The notes beneath the pieces were generated by a model that saw only the letters and a program-made list of their open reading frames with translations, had not been told where the DNA came from and searched no databases. Made by a program: the position numbers and the translations under genes. 64,000 bases of DNA from Lewinellaceae bacterium. Its GTDB lineage: Bacteria > Bacteroidota > Bacteroidia > Chitinophagales > Saprospiraceae. Positions 32,191-40,656 of the stretch are shown here, piece by piece. The stretch lies in contig JACJYQ010000004.1 in assembly GCA_020636025.1 (NCBI GenBank), positions 434,001-498,000 of the forward strand, in the 5' to 3' direction. Numbering within the stretch: the stretch's first letter is position 1; every line of letters begins with the position of its first letter.

Positions 32191-34689
32191 TTACTTTTTC
32201 TTCTTTTTAGGAGCAGGACGACTGGTTTTCTCCTTAACAGGTGCATCCTCCACCTCGCTCAAATGTACCGGAGACTCTACGCCGGCGCCAGAACGGAACC
32301 AGAAATACAGTCCGCCAAAGCACAACAAAAGAGTGATAAATGAAGCTGCGAAAGAAACCTTTTCACCCAAGATATAGGATCTCGGCTCAAACCTCATTTC
32401 CAGTTTCTGATGTTGGCCGGCAGGCAACTTCATTGCCCTCAAAAGGTAATTTGCTTTGGTAAATCCATCAATTTTCTGATCATTCAAATAGCAATTCCAG
32501 CCTTTGGCCGGCGGATAATACATTTCAGAAAAAACAGCCAGTTGATCCGTTTTTGCAGAATACTCGTACACCATTTTATCCGGGTGATAGGAAACGAGTT
32601 TTATAGATGCCGTACTGTCTGGCTGAATGGTAAATCCGCTCAAGGATGCAGCATATTTTTGCTGAACCACCGCAGTATCATGAACATTTAGGTTTCGAAG
32701 TGCTGCAAGCTCAGCATCGCCATTAGCTGCTAATTCATACCCTTTTACAAACCAGACATTTCCACATGTCTCAGGGTTTTTCATCACGCCATTATTCTGG
32801 GTTATGAGATACTTGACGTTCATCATACCCAGAATATGCAAGCTGTTTGCCAGGTTTGAACCAGACAGGAATGTATCCACCACCTCCTGGAATCTTTGCA
32901 ATTTGGCAGCATGATAACCACCGATGTTTTCATGGAAGTAGGAAGGTTTGTAATTGGTGGCAATACCTCCCCCATTCAAATCCAGCACGCGGAAATGCGG
33001 ATCAGGATCGGCCATGATCTGCTTGTCTGCGTCCGAAGGCTGTGGAGCGGCTGTTGCGGCACGTTTTGGATAATATTTGCTATCATTCAATGTACGGCGA
33101 GCTACCAGCCAGTGGTCTGTCAGAGCAAGGGCGGCAACGGCCAACACCAGCAAACCTGCTTTCAAGGCACCACGTAGATAAAACCAGATAAGCGCTGCGG
33201 CCACCGCCAGGAATCCAAGCGATCTGTATACATCATTGTACAGCAAGCTGGAACGATCCTGTTGCAGCACATTTAAAAGATTACCGCTGTTACCCAGTCT
33301 GTCGTCATAAGGTCCAACTGTATTGGCAAACATGATGGCCATTACACAAAGTGCTGCCGTTATGCCCGCCGAATACATCAGCGCCTTTTTCTTTTTGTCG
33401 AATGAAATGGTATTGTCTGTGAGCTTTTGCAATCCCAAAGCGGCCAGTACTGCCAGGGTTAACTGTCCAAGTCCAAAGGCCATGGTTACCGCCCTGAATT
33501 TGTTAAACATGGGCAGGTAATCGTACCAGATAAAGTTCAGGAAAAAGTGTTTTCCCCAGGCAAAGCTGATCATCACCAAGGTGCTGATAAACAGCCACCA
33601 TTTGACATTTCCTTCAAGCAGGAAAAAGCCCATAAAAAATAGCAAAACGGCTACAATACCGTAGTAAATAGCGGTTCCAACAAAAGGCTGTTCACCGGTG
33701 TACATCAGACCACCAACCTGCTGTTCCCATTCAGCAGGCGACATGCCGTCCGGTCTGTTCTTTTTGAATGTAGTAGTATTCTCAAAGGATTCGCTTGAGC
33801 CTCCACCTGCGGCGTGGGGAACCAGCAAGGTGAGACTTTCCTCAATGCCACAGCTCCAATCAAACAAATACTCTTTGGTAAGTCCGTTACCCTTGTCCTC
33901 TTTTGAACTGAGTTCAGATTCTCCACGAATGGTTTCACGGCTGTATTCCAGCGTAGGCCACACCCTGGAGAGGTTACAGGAGAATCCGATCAAAATGGCG
34001 ATGATGCTAAAAACCGCCGCTTTCCCCCAATCCACCAGGCTTTTTTGTCTAACTGACTCTATCAGCTGTCCCAGGCCATAAACACCCATAATGATCAGGG
34101 TATAATAGGTTATCTGGAAGTGATTTGCATATATCTGTAAGGAAGTAAACAGGGCCAGAACCGCCAGGCCTGCCAGCCATTTTTGTCGGAACAGCAATAC
34201 AGTGCCTGCCAGCATGGCGGGTGCAATAGCCAGCGCAGCCATTTTAGTGGAGTGCCCGGCTTCCAAAATGTCTACATTATAAGAGGTTATTCCAAAGGCA
34301 AAAGCTCCAAAAAGTGCCACCCTCCAATCAACCCTCAGTACTGAGAGTAACAAATACATGCAAAACATAGCGACAAACATGGATGCCCATACATCGCTGT
34401 AACTGCGCCATAAAAAGAGCGCCTTGTAAAATGGTTTGCTCAGGTTTCCATGAGGTGTTGTGTATACCTGAAATGATGGCATACCACCGAATAAGCTATT
34501 GGTCCACAAGGGAGCTTCTCCATCCTTTTTGATGTACTCCTGTATTTCTGTTTGAATGGCTCTGGCCTTGTCATTATCCGATTGCGGGAGTGCTTTGTTT
34601 CCAAAAAAATTAGGCGAAAAGAAAATGGCGGAAACAGCAAACAGGATCAATACTGCATATAAATGGGGCAAAAACTTTTTGAAATCCAT
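32191..34689 (-). CDS. YfhO-family multi-spanning membrane protein
   Basis: 832 aa. A membrane segment near the N-terminus (LYAVLILFAVSAIFF) is followed by a loop with LWTNSLFGGMPSFQ, then about ten further transmembrane helices to residue 550. A soluble domain of about 230 residues (FRVLDLNGG to ILGEKVSF), one more helix and a basic tail rich in Lys and Pro complete it. This is the layout of YfhO-type proteins, related to GT-C glycosyltransferases, which modify cell-envelope polymers with lipid-linked sugars. The early acidic residue of the loop (QSDNDKARA) fits the usual catalytic position. The substrate is unknown and there is no obvious operon partner. Confidence 0.85.
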   Translation of the reverse strand: MDFKKFLPHLYAVLILFAVSAIFFSPNFFGNKALPQSDNDKARAIQTEIQEYIKKDGEAPLWTNSLFGGMPSFQVYTTPHGNLSKPFYKALFLWRSYSDVWASMFVAMFCMYLLLSVLRVDWRVALFGAFAFGITSYNVDILEAGHSTKMAALAIAPAMLAGTVLLFRQKWLAGLAVLALFTSLQIYANHFQITYYTLIIMGVYGLGQLIESVRQKSLVDWGKAAVFSIIAILIGFSCNLSRVWPTLEYSRETIRGESELSSKEDKGNGLTKEYLFDWSCGIEESLTLLVPHAAGGGSSESFENTTTFKKNRPDGMSPAEWEQQVGGLMYTGEQPFVGTAIYYGIVAVLLFFMGFFLLEGNVKWWLFISTLVMISFAWGKHFFLNFIWYDYLPMFNKFRAVTMAFGLGQLTLAVLAALGLQKLTDNTISFDKKKKALMYSAGITAALCVMAIMFANTVGPYDDRLGNSGNLLNVLQQDRSSLLYNDVYRSLGFLAVAAALIWFYLRGALKAGLLVLAVAALALTDHWLVARRTLNDSKYYPKRAATAAPQPSDADKQIMADPDPHFRVLDLNGGGIATNYKPSYFHENIGGYHAAKLQRFQEVVDTFLSGSNLANSLHILGMMNVKYLITQNNGVMKNPETCGNVWFVKGYELAANGDAELAALRNLNVHDTAVVQQKYAASLSGFTIQPDSTASIKLVSYHPDKMVYEYSAKTDQLAVFSEMYYPPAKGWNCYLNDQKIDGFTKANYLLRAMKLPAGQHQKLEMRFEPRSYILGEKVSFAASFITLLLCFGGLYFWFRSGAGVESPVHLSEVEDAPVKEKTSRPAPKKKKK

Positions 34690-34767
34690 AGAGCTTTACA
34701 GGCTTTTAACGGAAACAATTTCAGAAAATAGTGCTTCCGGACGTTCGGAGCGAAGGTAGAGAGAAAT

Positions 34768-34818
34768 AATGTGATAATATGATAATTAGATAATGTGATA
34801 ATGAGCTAATGTGACGAT
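34768..34818 (+). repeat. GATAAT/TAATGTGAT repeat, upstream copy
   Basis: Several imperfect TAATGTGATAAT units, similar to 37358-37405. The two clusters flank the lipoprotein gene at 34924-37356. Confidence 0.5.
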
Positions 34819-34923
34819 GTGTTGTTAAGCCTTCTTTGGAGAACCACACACTAAATTAACACAAAGATATACCATTGGTCTTTTCAAGTCTGATAACTTG
34901 GCACCTTTCAAAATACTGAAATC

Positions 34924-37356
34924 ATGACCCGTTTTTCCTTTGCCACCTTGATACTGCTGTTTGTATTTTCTTGTACTGCAGTCAGAAAAACTGCCATTGA
35001 CACGGCGCTTTATGACAAGCTTGCTGACGGGAGAGTAAAACTCCCAAATTCATGGAAGCTTACAGCTGCCGGTTACCAACACTTGCCGCTGGGAGACCTG
35101 CCTTTGCAAATTGCCGTTTCCAAAAACAACAAATACCTGGCTGTGACCAATAATGGAGCGGGTGATCAGAAAATTCAGCTTTTTTCAATGGCCGGTGATC
35201 AGGTGGTTCAAACCAGTGAAATCAGCATTCCGAAAGCATGGTATGGATTGGAATTTAGTTCGGACAACATGAAGCTGTACGCTTCGGGTGGAAACGACAA
35301 CACCATTGTCGTGTACGCAATTGTAAATGGACAATTGAAACAGGATGCCATCCTGGTTATGGGAGAATCATGGCCAAAGCAAAAGATCTGTCCAACCGGT
35401 ATTTCCATGGATGAAAGTGTGGGCAGGCTTTTAACAGTCACCAAGGAAGACAGTGCACTCTATGTTTTGAAATTATCTGGCGAGATTGAAAAAAGAATAT
35501 CCTTGCCAGGTGAAGCTTTTGACGTATTGGTTTCAGAAAAACGAAATGAAATTTACGTTTCACTTTGGGGATTGAAAAAGGTACAAGTATTTGATAGACA
35601 ATCATTTGCCTTAAAACAGGAATTGCCCGTAGGTGACCATCCAAACGAAATGATCCTGAACAAGGCACAGACGCTCCTTTATGTAGCCAATTCTCTAGAC
35701 AATTCAGTTTCAGTCATTGACCTGAATACAAAAAAGACGCTGGAAGTTTTGAACGCTGCACTGTACCCTGACGCCCCCAATGGCTCCACCACCAACAGCC
35801 TGGCCTTATCACCCACTGAACACGAACTATACATCGCCAATGCAGATAACAATTGCCTGGCCGTATATGATGTATCTGAGCCTGGGAATAGCAAGCCACT
35901 TGGGTTTATTCCGACTGGCTGGTATCCGACTTCTGTTCGATGCATTGGGAATAAAATATTGGTGGCCAATGGGAAAGGCATGTCATCCCTGCCCAATCCT
36001 AAGGGGCCTAGTCCGTTGAAATCTGACATTCTCGGTGAAACTCAGGTGATTAAAAAACTGCTTCTGGGGACCTTGAGTGTAATAAAAACACCAGAGGCCG
36101 GCCAATGGGCTGCCTATTCAAAGCTTGTGTATGAGAACTGTCCTTACAACAAATCAAAAGAACTGTTTGCAGAAGGAGAAGCCGGCAACCCTATTCCGCA
36201 AAAGGTTGGTGATCCGTCTCCTATTAAATATGTGTTCTACATAATCAAGGAAAACCGAACTTATGATCAGGTATTGGGTGATATGCCCGATGGAAATGGC
36301 GACACTTCGCTTTGCCTTTTCCCAGAAAAAGTCACCCCTAACCAGCATGCACTTGCCCGGGGATTTGTGTTGCTCGACAACTTTTACGTGGATGCCGAAG
36401 TGAGCGCCGATGGTCACAATTGGAGCACCGCAGCCTATGCCAATGATTTCGTAGAAAAGACCTGGCCAACCGGTTATGGCGGCCGTGGCGGCAACTACGA
36501 CTTTGAAGGCTCCCGGGAGGTAGCTTTCCCCAAAGGTGGGTTTATTTGGGATCATTGTGCCAGGGCAGGTGTAAGCTATCGCACCTACGGCGAGTTTACT
36601 TATAATTTCAAGGCAAGCTACAAAACGCTTGAAGACCACTTTTGCGAGTACTATTCCGGTTGGGACCTTGATTATCAGGACATACAACGCGAAAAAGACT
36701 GGGAGCACGACTTCGACAGTCTCCTAAACCTGGATCAGGTACCGAGGTTTAACAGCATCCGCTTTGGCAATGACCACACTTCAGGCATGCGAAAAGGCGC
36801 CTACAGTCCTATAGCCGCTATGGCTGACAATGACCTCGCGGTCGGTCGTTTCCTTGAGCATCTTTCACATTCAAAAATATGGCCGCAGAGTGCTGTTTTC
36901 ATTTTGGAAGACGATGCCCAAAACGGCGCCGACCATGTTGATGCCCACCGAAGTATTGCTTTTGTAGCTAGTCCGTACACACGCCGAAATTTTGTTGATC
37001 ACACATTTTACTCTACCTCTTCCATGATGCGCACCATGGAATTGATTTTGGGTATTCCCCCCATGAGTCAGTACGATGCCGCTGCCGTGCCCATGTGGCG
37101 TTGTTTTAGCGATAAAGCTGATTTCTCTCCCATAAAAGCAATTGAGCCGGGCGTGCCGTTGGATACAAGAAATGCCTGGGTGGAACCCTTGAGCCGTATT
37201 TCAGAAACCTGGAATCTTGCGGAGCTGGATGCTGTGCCTGAAAGAGAGTTTAATGAGGTATTATGGAAAGCTATTAAAGGTCTGAATAGTGAAATGCCGG
37301 CACCACGCCGGGCAGCCTGGCTGGCTCCTGACGAATCTGAGGAAGAGGAAGATTGA
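34924..37356 (+). CDS. Beta-propeller / phosphoesterase lipoprotein
   Basis: 810 aa. The start MTRFSFATLILLFVFSC is a lipoprotein signal (Cys17). Residues 50 to about 370 form a YncE-like propeller with repeated blades (LYVANSLDNSVSVIDLNTKK, ELYIANADNNCLAVYD). Residues 430-780 are an alkaline-phosphatase-superfamily (phosphoesterase) domain: FYIIKENRTYDQVLGDM near its start, VSADGHNWS, and EDDAQNGADHVDAHR with the expected metal ligands near the end. The tail is acidic (ESEEEED). The combination is known in Bacteroidota as a bifunctional YncE/phosphatase-type protein. It should be anchored in the outer or inner membrane and hydrolyse phosphate esters; the substrate is unknown. Confidence 0.87.
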   Translation: MTRFSFATLILLFVFSCTAVRKTAIDTALYDKLADGRVKLPNSWKLTAAGYQHLPLGDLPLQIAVSKNNKYLAVTNNGAGDQKIQLFSMAGDQVVQTSEISIPKAWYGLEFSSDNMKLYASGGNDNTIVVYAIVNGQLKQDAILVMGESWPKQKICPTGISMDESVGRLLTVTKEDSALYVLKLSGEIEKRISLPGEAFDVLVSEKRNEIYVSLWGLKKVQVFDRQSFALKQELPVGDHPNEMILNKAQTLLYVANSLDNSVSVIDLNTKKTLEVLNAALYPDAPNGSTTNSLALSPTEHELYIANADNNCLAVYDVSEPGNSKPLGFIPTGWYPTSVRCIGNKILVANGKGMSSLPNPKGPSPLKSDILGETQVIKKLLLGTLSVIKTPEAGQWAAYSKLVYENCPYNKSKELFAEGEAGNPIPQKVGDPSPIKYVFYIIKENRTYDQVLGDMPDGNGDTSLCLFPEKVTPNQHALARGFVLLDNFYVDAEVSADGHNWSTAAYANDFVEKTWPTGYGGRGGNYDFEGSREVAFPKGGFIWDHCARAGVSYRTYGEFTYNFKASYKTLEDHFCEYYSGWDLDYQDIQREKDWEHDFDSLLNLDQVPRFNSIRFGNDHTSGMRKGAYSPIAAMADNDLAVGRFLEHLSHSKIWPQSAVFILEDDAQNGADHVDAHRSIAFVASPYTRRNFVDHTFYSTSSMMRTMELILGIPPMSQYDAAAVPMWRCFSDKADFSPIKAIEPGVPLDTRNAWVEPLSRISETWNLAELDAVPEREFNEVLWKAIKGLNSEMPAPRRAAWLAPDESEEEED

Positions 37357-37357
37357 A

Positions 37358-37405
37358 TTAATGTGATAATTTGATAATGAGATAATTCGATAATGTGCCG
37401 ATGAT
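37358..37405 (+). repeat. GATAAT/TAATGTGAT repeat, downstream copy
   Basis: Imperfect TAATGTGATAAT units directly after the stop codon of the preceding gene, partner of 34768-34818. Confidence 0.5.
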
Positions 37406-37406
37406 G

Positions 37407-37435
37407 TTGGATTAATAGGCTTTGTAGTAAGTTTG
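37407..37435 (+). promoter_or_regulatory. Putative promoter of the yceI-radical SAM pair
   Basis: TTG (37407-37409), an 18-bp spacer and TAAGTTTG (37428-37435) match the Bacteroidota -33/-7 pattern, 74 bp before the ATG at 37510. Confidence 0.5.
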
Positions 37436-37509
37436 CTGTGCTTTCACTGTTGTCCGGTTCTTGAAATCACGGGCAATTATTTCCTTTCAACTTTTCCATT
37501 CCTGATTGT

Positions 37510-38193
37510 ATGACCTATATACATTTTTTTCGCAAACCATTTTTTCTGGCAATTGGGTTTTGCATGTTGCTTTTTGCCTGCCAAAACGATCCAAAAGTTC
37601 CAGAAACAGTTCAAAATACCGACCCTGACACCATTCAATATCGAGCTGTTTCTGCGGAAGGTGCTGACACCTTTTTAATAAAAGAAGGGAGCGTACATTG
37701 GTTTGGAAAGAAGTCATTGGGTGACGGACATCAGGGCACTATAAAGGTAGTTGGAGGTATGCTACTGGTGAATAATGGCGCCATTGCCCATGGAACCGCC
37801 CGTATAGACATGGGCTCAATTGCTGTTGAGGACATAAAGGATGCCGGAGAACGCAATGATCTGGAGTCGCATTTGAAATCAGAGGATTTTTTTGGAGTTC
37901 AAAAGTTTCCTGAAGCCGTTTTTACCATTGGTGAGGTCCTGCCTAGTAACAATGCTGCTTTTAACTGGCTGGTAGTGGGAGACCTCAATATGAAAGGGAA
38001 AAGCAATCCCGTAAATATTCCGGTTAAAATGGAGGTGAATGGCGACAAGTTGGTAGCAAACTCTCCCACATTCCCAATAAATCGCACACAATGGGACGTC
38101 AATTTCAGATCTGGAATTTTGGGTACTGCCAAAGACAAACTCATCGACGATAATATCCTCTTGTCGCTGGAATTGGAAGCGAGGAAAAAATAG
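37510..38193 (+). CDS. YceI-family lipoprotein
   Basis: 227 aa. The N-terminus has a signal ending LLFACQ (Cys near 23), so it is a lipoprotein, preceded by a short basic stretch. From residue 60 it is a YceI lipocalin-like fold: GSVHWFGKKSLGDGHQG, SIAVEDI, LESHLKSEDFF, FPEAVFTI and NFRSGIL. YceI proteins bind isoprenoid-type lipids such as polyprenyl quinones. The next gene starts 2 bp after its stop, so the two are in one operon with the radical-SAM protein. A lipid-binding role beside a radical-SAM enzyme is suggestive of isoprenoid or lipid modification, but this is inference. Confidence 0.87.
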   Translation: MTYIHFFRKPFFLAIGFCMLLFACQNDPKVPETVQNTDPDTIQYRAVSAEGADTFLIKEGSVHWFGKKSLGDGHQGTIKVVGGMLLVNNGAIAHGTARIDMGSIAVEDIKDAGERNDLESHLKSEDFFGVQKFPEAVFTIGEVLPSNNAAFNWLVVGDLNMKGKSNPVNIPVKMEVNGDKLVANSPTFPINRTQWDVNFRSGILGTAKDKLIDDNILLSLELEARKK

Positions 38194-38195
38194 GC

Positions 38196-39662
38196 ATGGC
38201 CAGCATTCTGTTTGCACAAACATATTTCTACCGTTTTGATGAAAAACAATGGAGAACGGCCCAACCATATCCGCCTTACGGAACCATGTATGCTGCGGCC
38301 TATTTGCGCGAACTCGGGCATCAGGTATCCATTTTTGACACCGGGTTAAGGGAATCACCTGATGAAATTGAGTCGGCTATCAAGGAGTTCAAGCCAACCT
38401 ATTTTGTCCTTTATGATGACGGGTTTAACTACCTGAGTAAAATGTGTCTTACACGAATGCGTGAGGCAGCCTACACCATGGCCCGGCTTGCACACGAATC
38501 TGGCTGTAAAGTAATCATCAGCAGCAGCGACAGCACCGATCATTTTACTGAATACCTGGCCCAGAAAATAGATTATGTGATTTTGGGAGAAGCTGAAATC
38601 ACGCTGGCAGAATTAGTGAACCAACTTGAATCCGGTGTTGATGAGCTAACGAAGATAGACGGCATTGCCGCCAAAAATTCTTCAAAAGAGGTTTTTAGAA
38701 CAAATTCGAGACCGGTATTACAGAACCTGGATTCGCTGCCAGACCCTGCCTGGGACCTCATCGATCTCGAGCCTTACCGGGCAATCTGGATGCAAAATCA
38801 CGGGTATTTTGCCCTGAACCTCGCTACCACCAGAGGCTGCCCTTACAAATGCAACTGGTGTGCCAAGCCGATTTACGGAAACCGCTACAATTCCAGAAGT
38901 CCGGAAAGAGTAATCGACGAGATCCAAATACTGACAGAGCGATTTGGCGTCCACCGTTTCTGGATGGCAGACGACATTTTCGGGTTAAAACCCGGTTGGG
39001 TGCAACGATTCCGTGATCTGGTGAAAGAAAAGAAGCTCAACTTCCAATACAAAATACAAAGCCGGGTAGATCTGCTTTTGAAAGAAGATACCATTGATGC
39101 GTTGGCAGAATCGGGCTTGAGGCAGGTTTGGGTTGGAGCCGAAAGTGGATCACAGAAAATTCTGGATGCCATGGACAAAGGCACTAAGGTTGAGGAGATT
39201 GAAAAAGCAACCAGGTTATTGAAAAGCAAAGGCATTGAAGTGTGCTTCTTTTTGCAGTTTGGCTATTTAGGAGAAACCAGATCGGATATTGATGCCACCA
39301 TAAATATGGTAGAGGAGCTGATGCCCGATGACATTGGCATTTCGGTTTCGTACCCTCTCCCTGGCACCAAGTTTTTTGAAAAGGTAAGCGCCATGCTTGG
39401 CGAAAAACAAAACTGGAGCGTTTCCGATGACCTGGCGGTTATGTATCCGGCTACCTTTTCTCCGGGGTTTTACAAAAGGCTGCACCGCCTGGTACACAAG
39501 AGATTTCGCTTGAAACAAGGTTTGCGGGAATGGCAGAATTTGTTTTCATCAAAACGAGTGAATTTCCGAAAAGCAGTCAAGTCTTTTTATTATGGTCCGG
39601 CTGCGTTGATTGATACTATACGGTTGAAGTTTCTGGAGGGTGATTCCGGAGGGAATAGATGA
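38196..39662 (+). CDS. Radical SAM protein with B12-binding-type N-terminal domain
   Basis: 488 aa. Residues 1-160 form a Rossmann-like domain as in cobalamin-binding radical-SAM enzymes (YPPYGTMYAAAYLRELGH, DYVILGEAEITLAELV); the classical DxHxxG cobalamin-ligand motif was not found. The iron-sulfur-binding CxxxCxxC is at Cys215, Cys219, Cys222 (TTRGCPYKCNWCAKP). A TIM-barrel follows (FWMADDIFGLKPGW, VWVGAESGSQKILDAMDKGT, CFFLQFGYLGET). The class includes methyltransferases and ring-forming enzymes of lipids and pigments. It starts 2 bp after yceI. A second, similar protein is at 42094. The substrate is unknown. Confidence 0.9.
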   Translation: MASILFAQTYFYRFDEKQWRTAQPYPPYGTMYAAAYLRELGHQVSIFDTGLRESPDEIESAIKEFKPTYFVLYDDGFNYLSKMCLTRMREAAYTMARLAHESGCKVIISSSDSTDHFTEYLAQKIDYVILGEAEITLAELVNQLESGVDELTKIDGIAAKNSSKEVFRTNSRPVLQNLDSLPDPAWDLIDLEPYRAIWMQNHGYFALNLATTRGCPYKCNWCAKPIYGNRYNSRSPERVIDEIQILTERFGVHRFWMADDIFGLKPGWVQRFRDLVKEKKLNFQYKIQSRVDLLLKEDTIDALAESGLRQVWVGAESGSQKILDAMDKGTKVEEIEKATRLLKSKGIEVCFFLQFGYLGETRSDIDATINMVEELMPDDIGISVSYPLPGTKFFEKVSAMLGEKQNWSVSDDLAVMYPATFSPGFYKRLHRLVHKRFRLKQGLREWQNLFSSKRVNFRKAVKSFYYGPAALIDTIRLKFLEGDSGGNR

Positions 39663-39785
39663 TTGCACTTTTCTTTCATCCACGTCTAATTTCACGCAGA
39701 TTTTCGCAGATTATTTGAAGAAGGTCTGTTTGACATTTCTTCCTTAATACACATTGAACGACCTCCAATATCAAAACCCATTGAC

Positions 39786-40595
39786 ATGACAGAACAGGAA
39801 GTTTTCTCTGACATTGCGGAAGAATACGATATTCAATTTACTGATACCAGTATCGGGAAGGAGCAGAGGTATCGGGTTTGGCATTATTTAAATAAAAGTG
39901 TGAATGCGAAGCCGGGCGTGCTTGAATTAAATTGCGGCACTGGCACTGATGCTATCTGGATGGCAGAAAAAGGTTGGAACGTACTGGCAACGGATGGTTC
40001 GAAGGGCATGATCCGGGTTGCAGAAAAGAAAATCAGGAATGCTGGACTTGACAGCCCGGTACAAACCGAAGTATTGAGCTTTGATCAGTTAAAACACCTA
40101 CCTGATGATTCTTTTGATCTGATCTTTTCAAATTTTGGCGGACTAAATTGTATTCCCCCAGATGAGTTGAAAATGTTGTGGAGGGTGTTAGAGCAAAAAC
40201 TGCGACCAGGTGGACAAATCATAGCCGTCATCATGGGAAAGTTTTGCTGGTGGGAGACTTTGTATTTTCTGGCAAAACTGAATGTCAAACAAGCCAAAAG
40301 AAGATGGAGTAAGCAGCCTGTTATGGCGACACTATCCGCCGATTCACAAGTAAAAACCTGGTATTACCATCCCGCAAAATTGCATTTCCCTGAATCATGG
40401 AAATACCTTACTATATCAACCTATCCAATTGGATTTTGGATACCACCATCCTATCTGGGATCATTTTTTTCCAAATTTCCTCGCATTCTTCAATTGCTGA
40501 TTTTTCTTGAAAATCATGTCACTTTTTCATGGATGGCTAAAGCAGCTGATCACTTTTTGATCAGGATTTCGTTTAAGCTTGAGGACGGATTATGA
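39786..40595 (+). CDS. SAM-dependent methyltransferase (class I)
   Basis: 269 aa. Motif I is VLELNCGTGTDAIWMA (about 45-60), followed by an acidic end of strand two (LATDGSKGMIRVAEKK) and FDLIFSNFGGLNCI as motif IV. This is a Methyltransf_11/25-type fold with a C-terminal half rich in Trp, Tyr and Phe that may bind a hydrophobic substrate. It lies 123 bp after the first radical-SAM gene on the same strand, separated by a short CGCAGATT repeat. Its stop codon lies inside the heptad repeat at 40589-40656. A role in the same pathway as the radical-SAM proteins is plausible but unproven. Confidence 0.85.
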   Translation: MTEQEVFSDIAEEYDIQFTDTSIGKEQRYRVWHYLNKSVNAKPGVLELNCGTGTDAIWMAEKGWNVLATDGSKGMIRVAEKKIRNAGLDSPVQTEVLSFDQLKHLPDDSFDLIFSNFGGLNCIPPDELKMLWRVLEQKLRPGGQIIAVIMGKFCWWETLYFLAKLNVKQAKRRWSKQPVMATLSADSQVKTWYYHPAKLHFPESWKYLTISTYPIGFWIPPSYLGSFFSKFPRILQLLIFLENHVTFSWMAKAADHFLIRISFKLEDGL

Positions 40596-40656
40596 ATTAT
40601 GAATTATGAATTATGAATTATGAATTATGAATTATGAATTATGAATTATGAATTAT
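40589..40656. repeat. Tandem 7-bp microsatellite (ATTATGA, 9.7 units)
   Basis: 68 bp of perfect tandem ATTATGA. The TGA stop of the methyltransferase gene (40593-40595) is part of the first unit, and the stop of the convergent gene begins at its right edge. It fills the whole space between the two genes. Confidence 0.95.
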
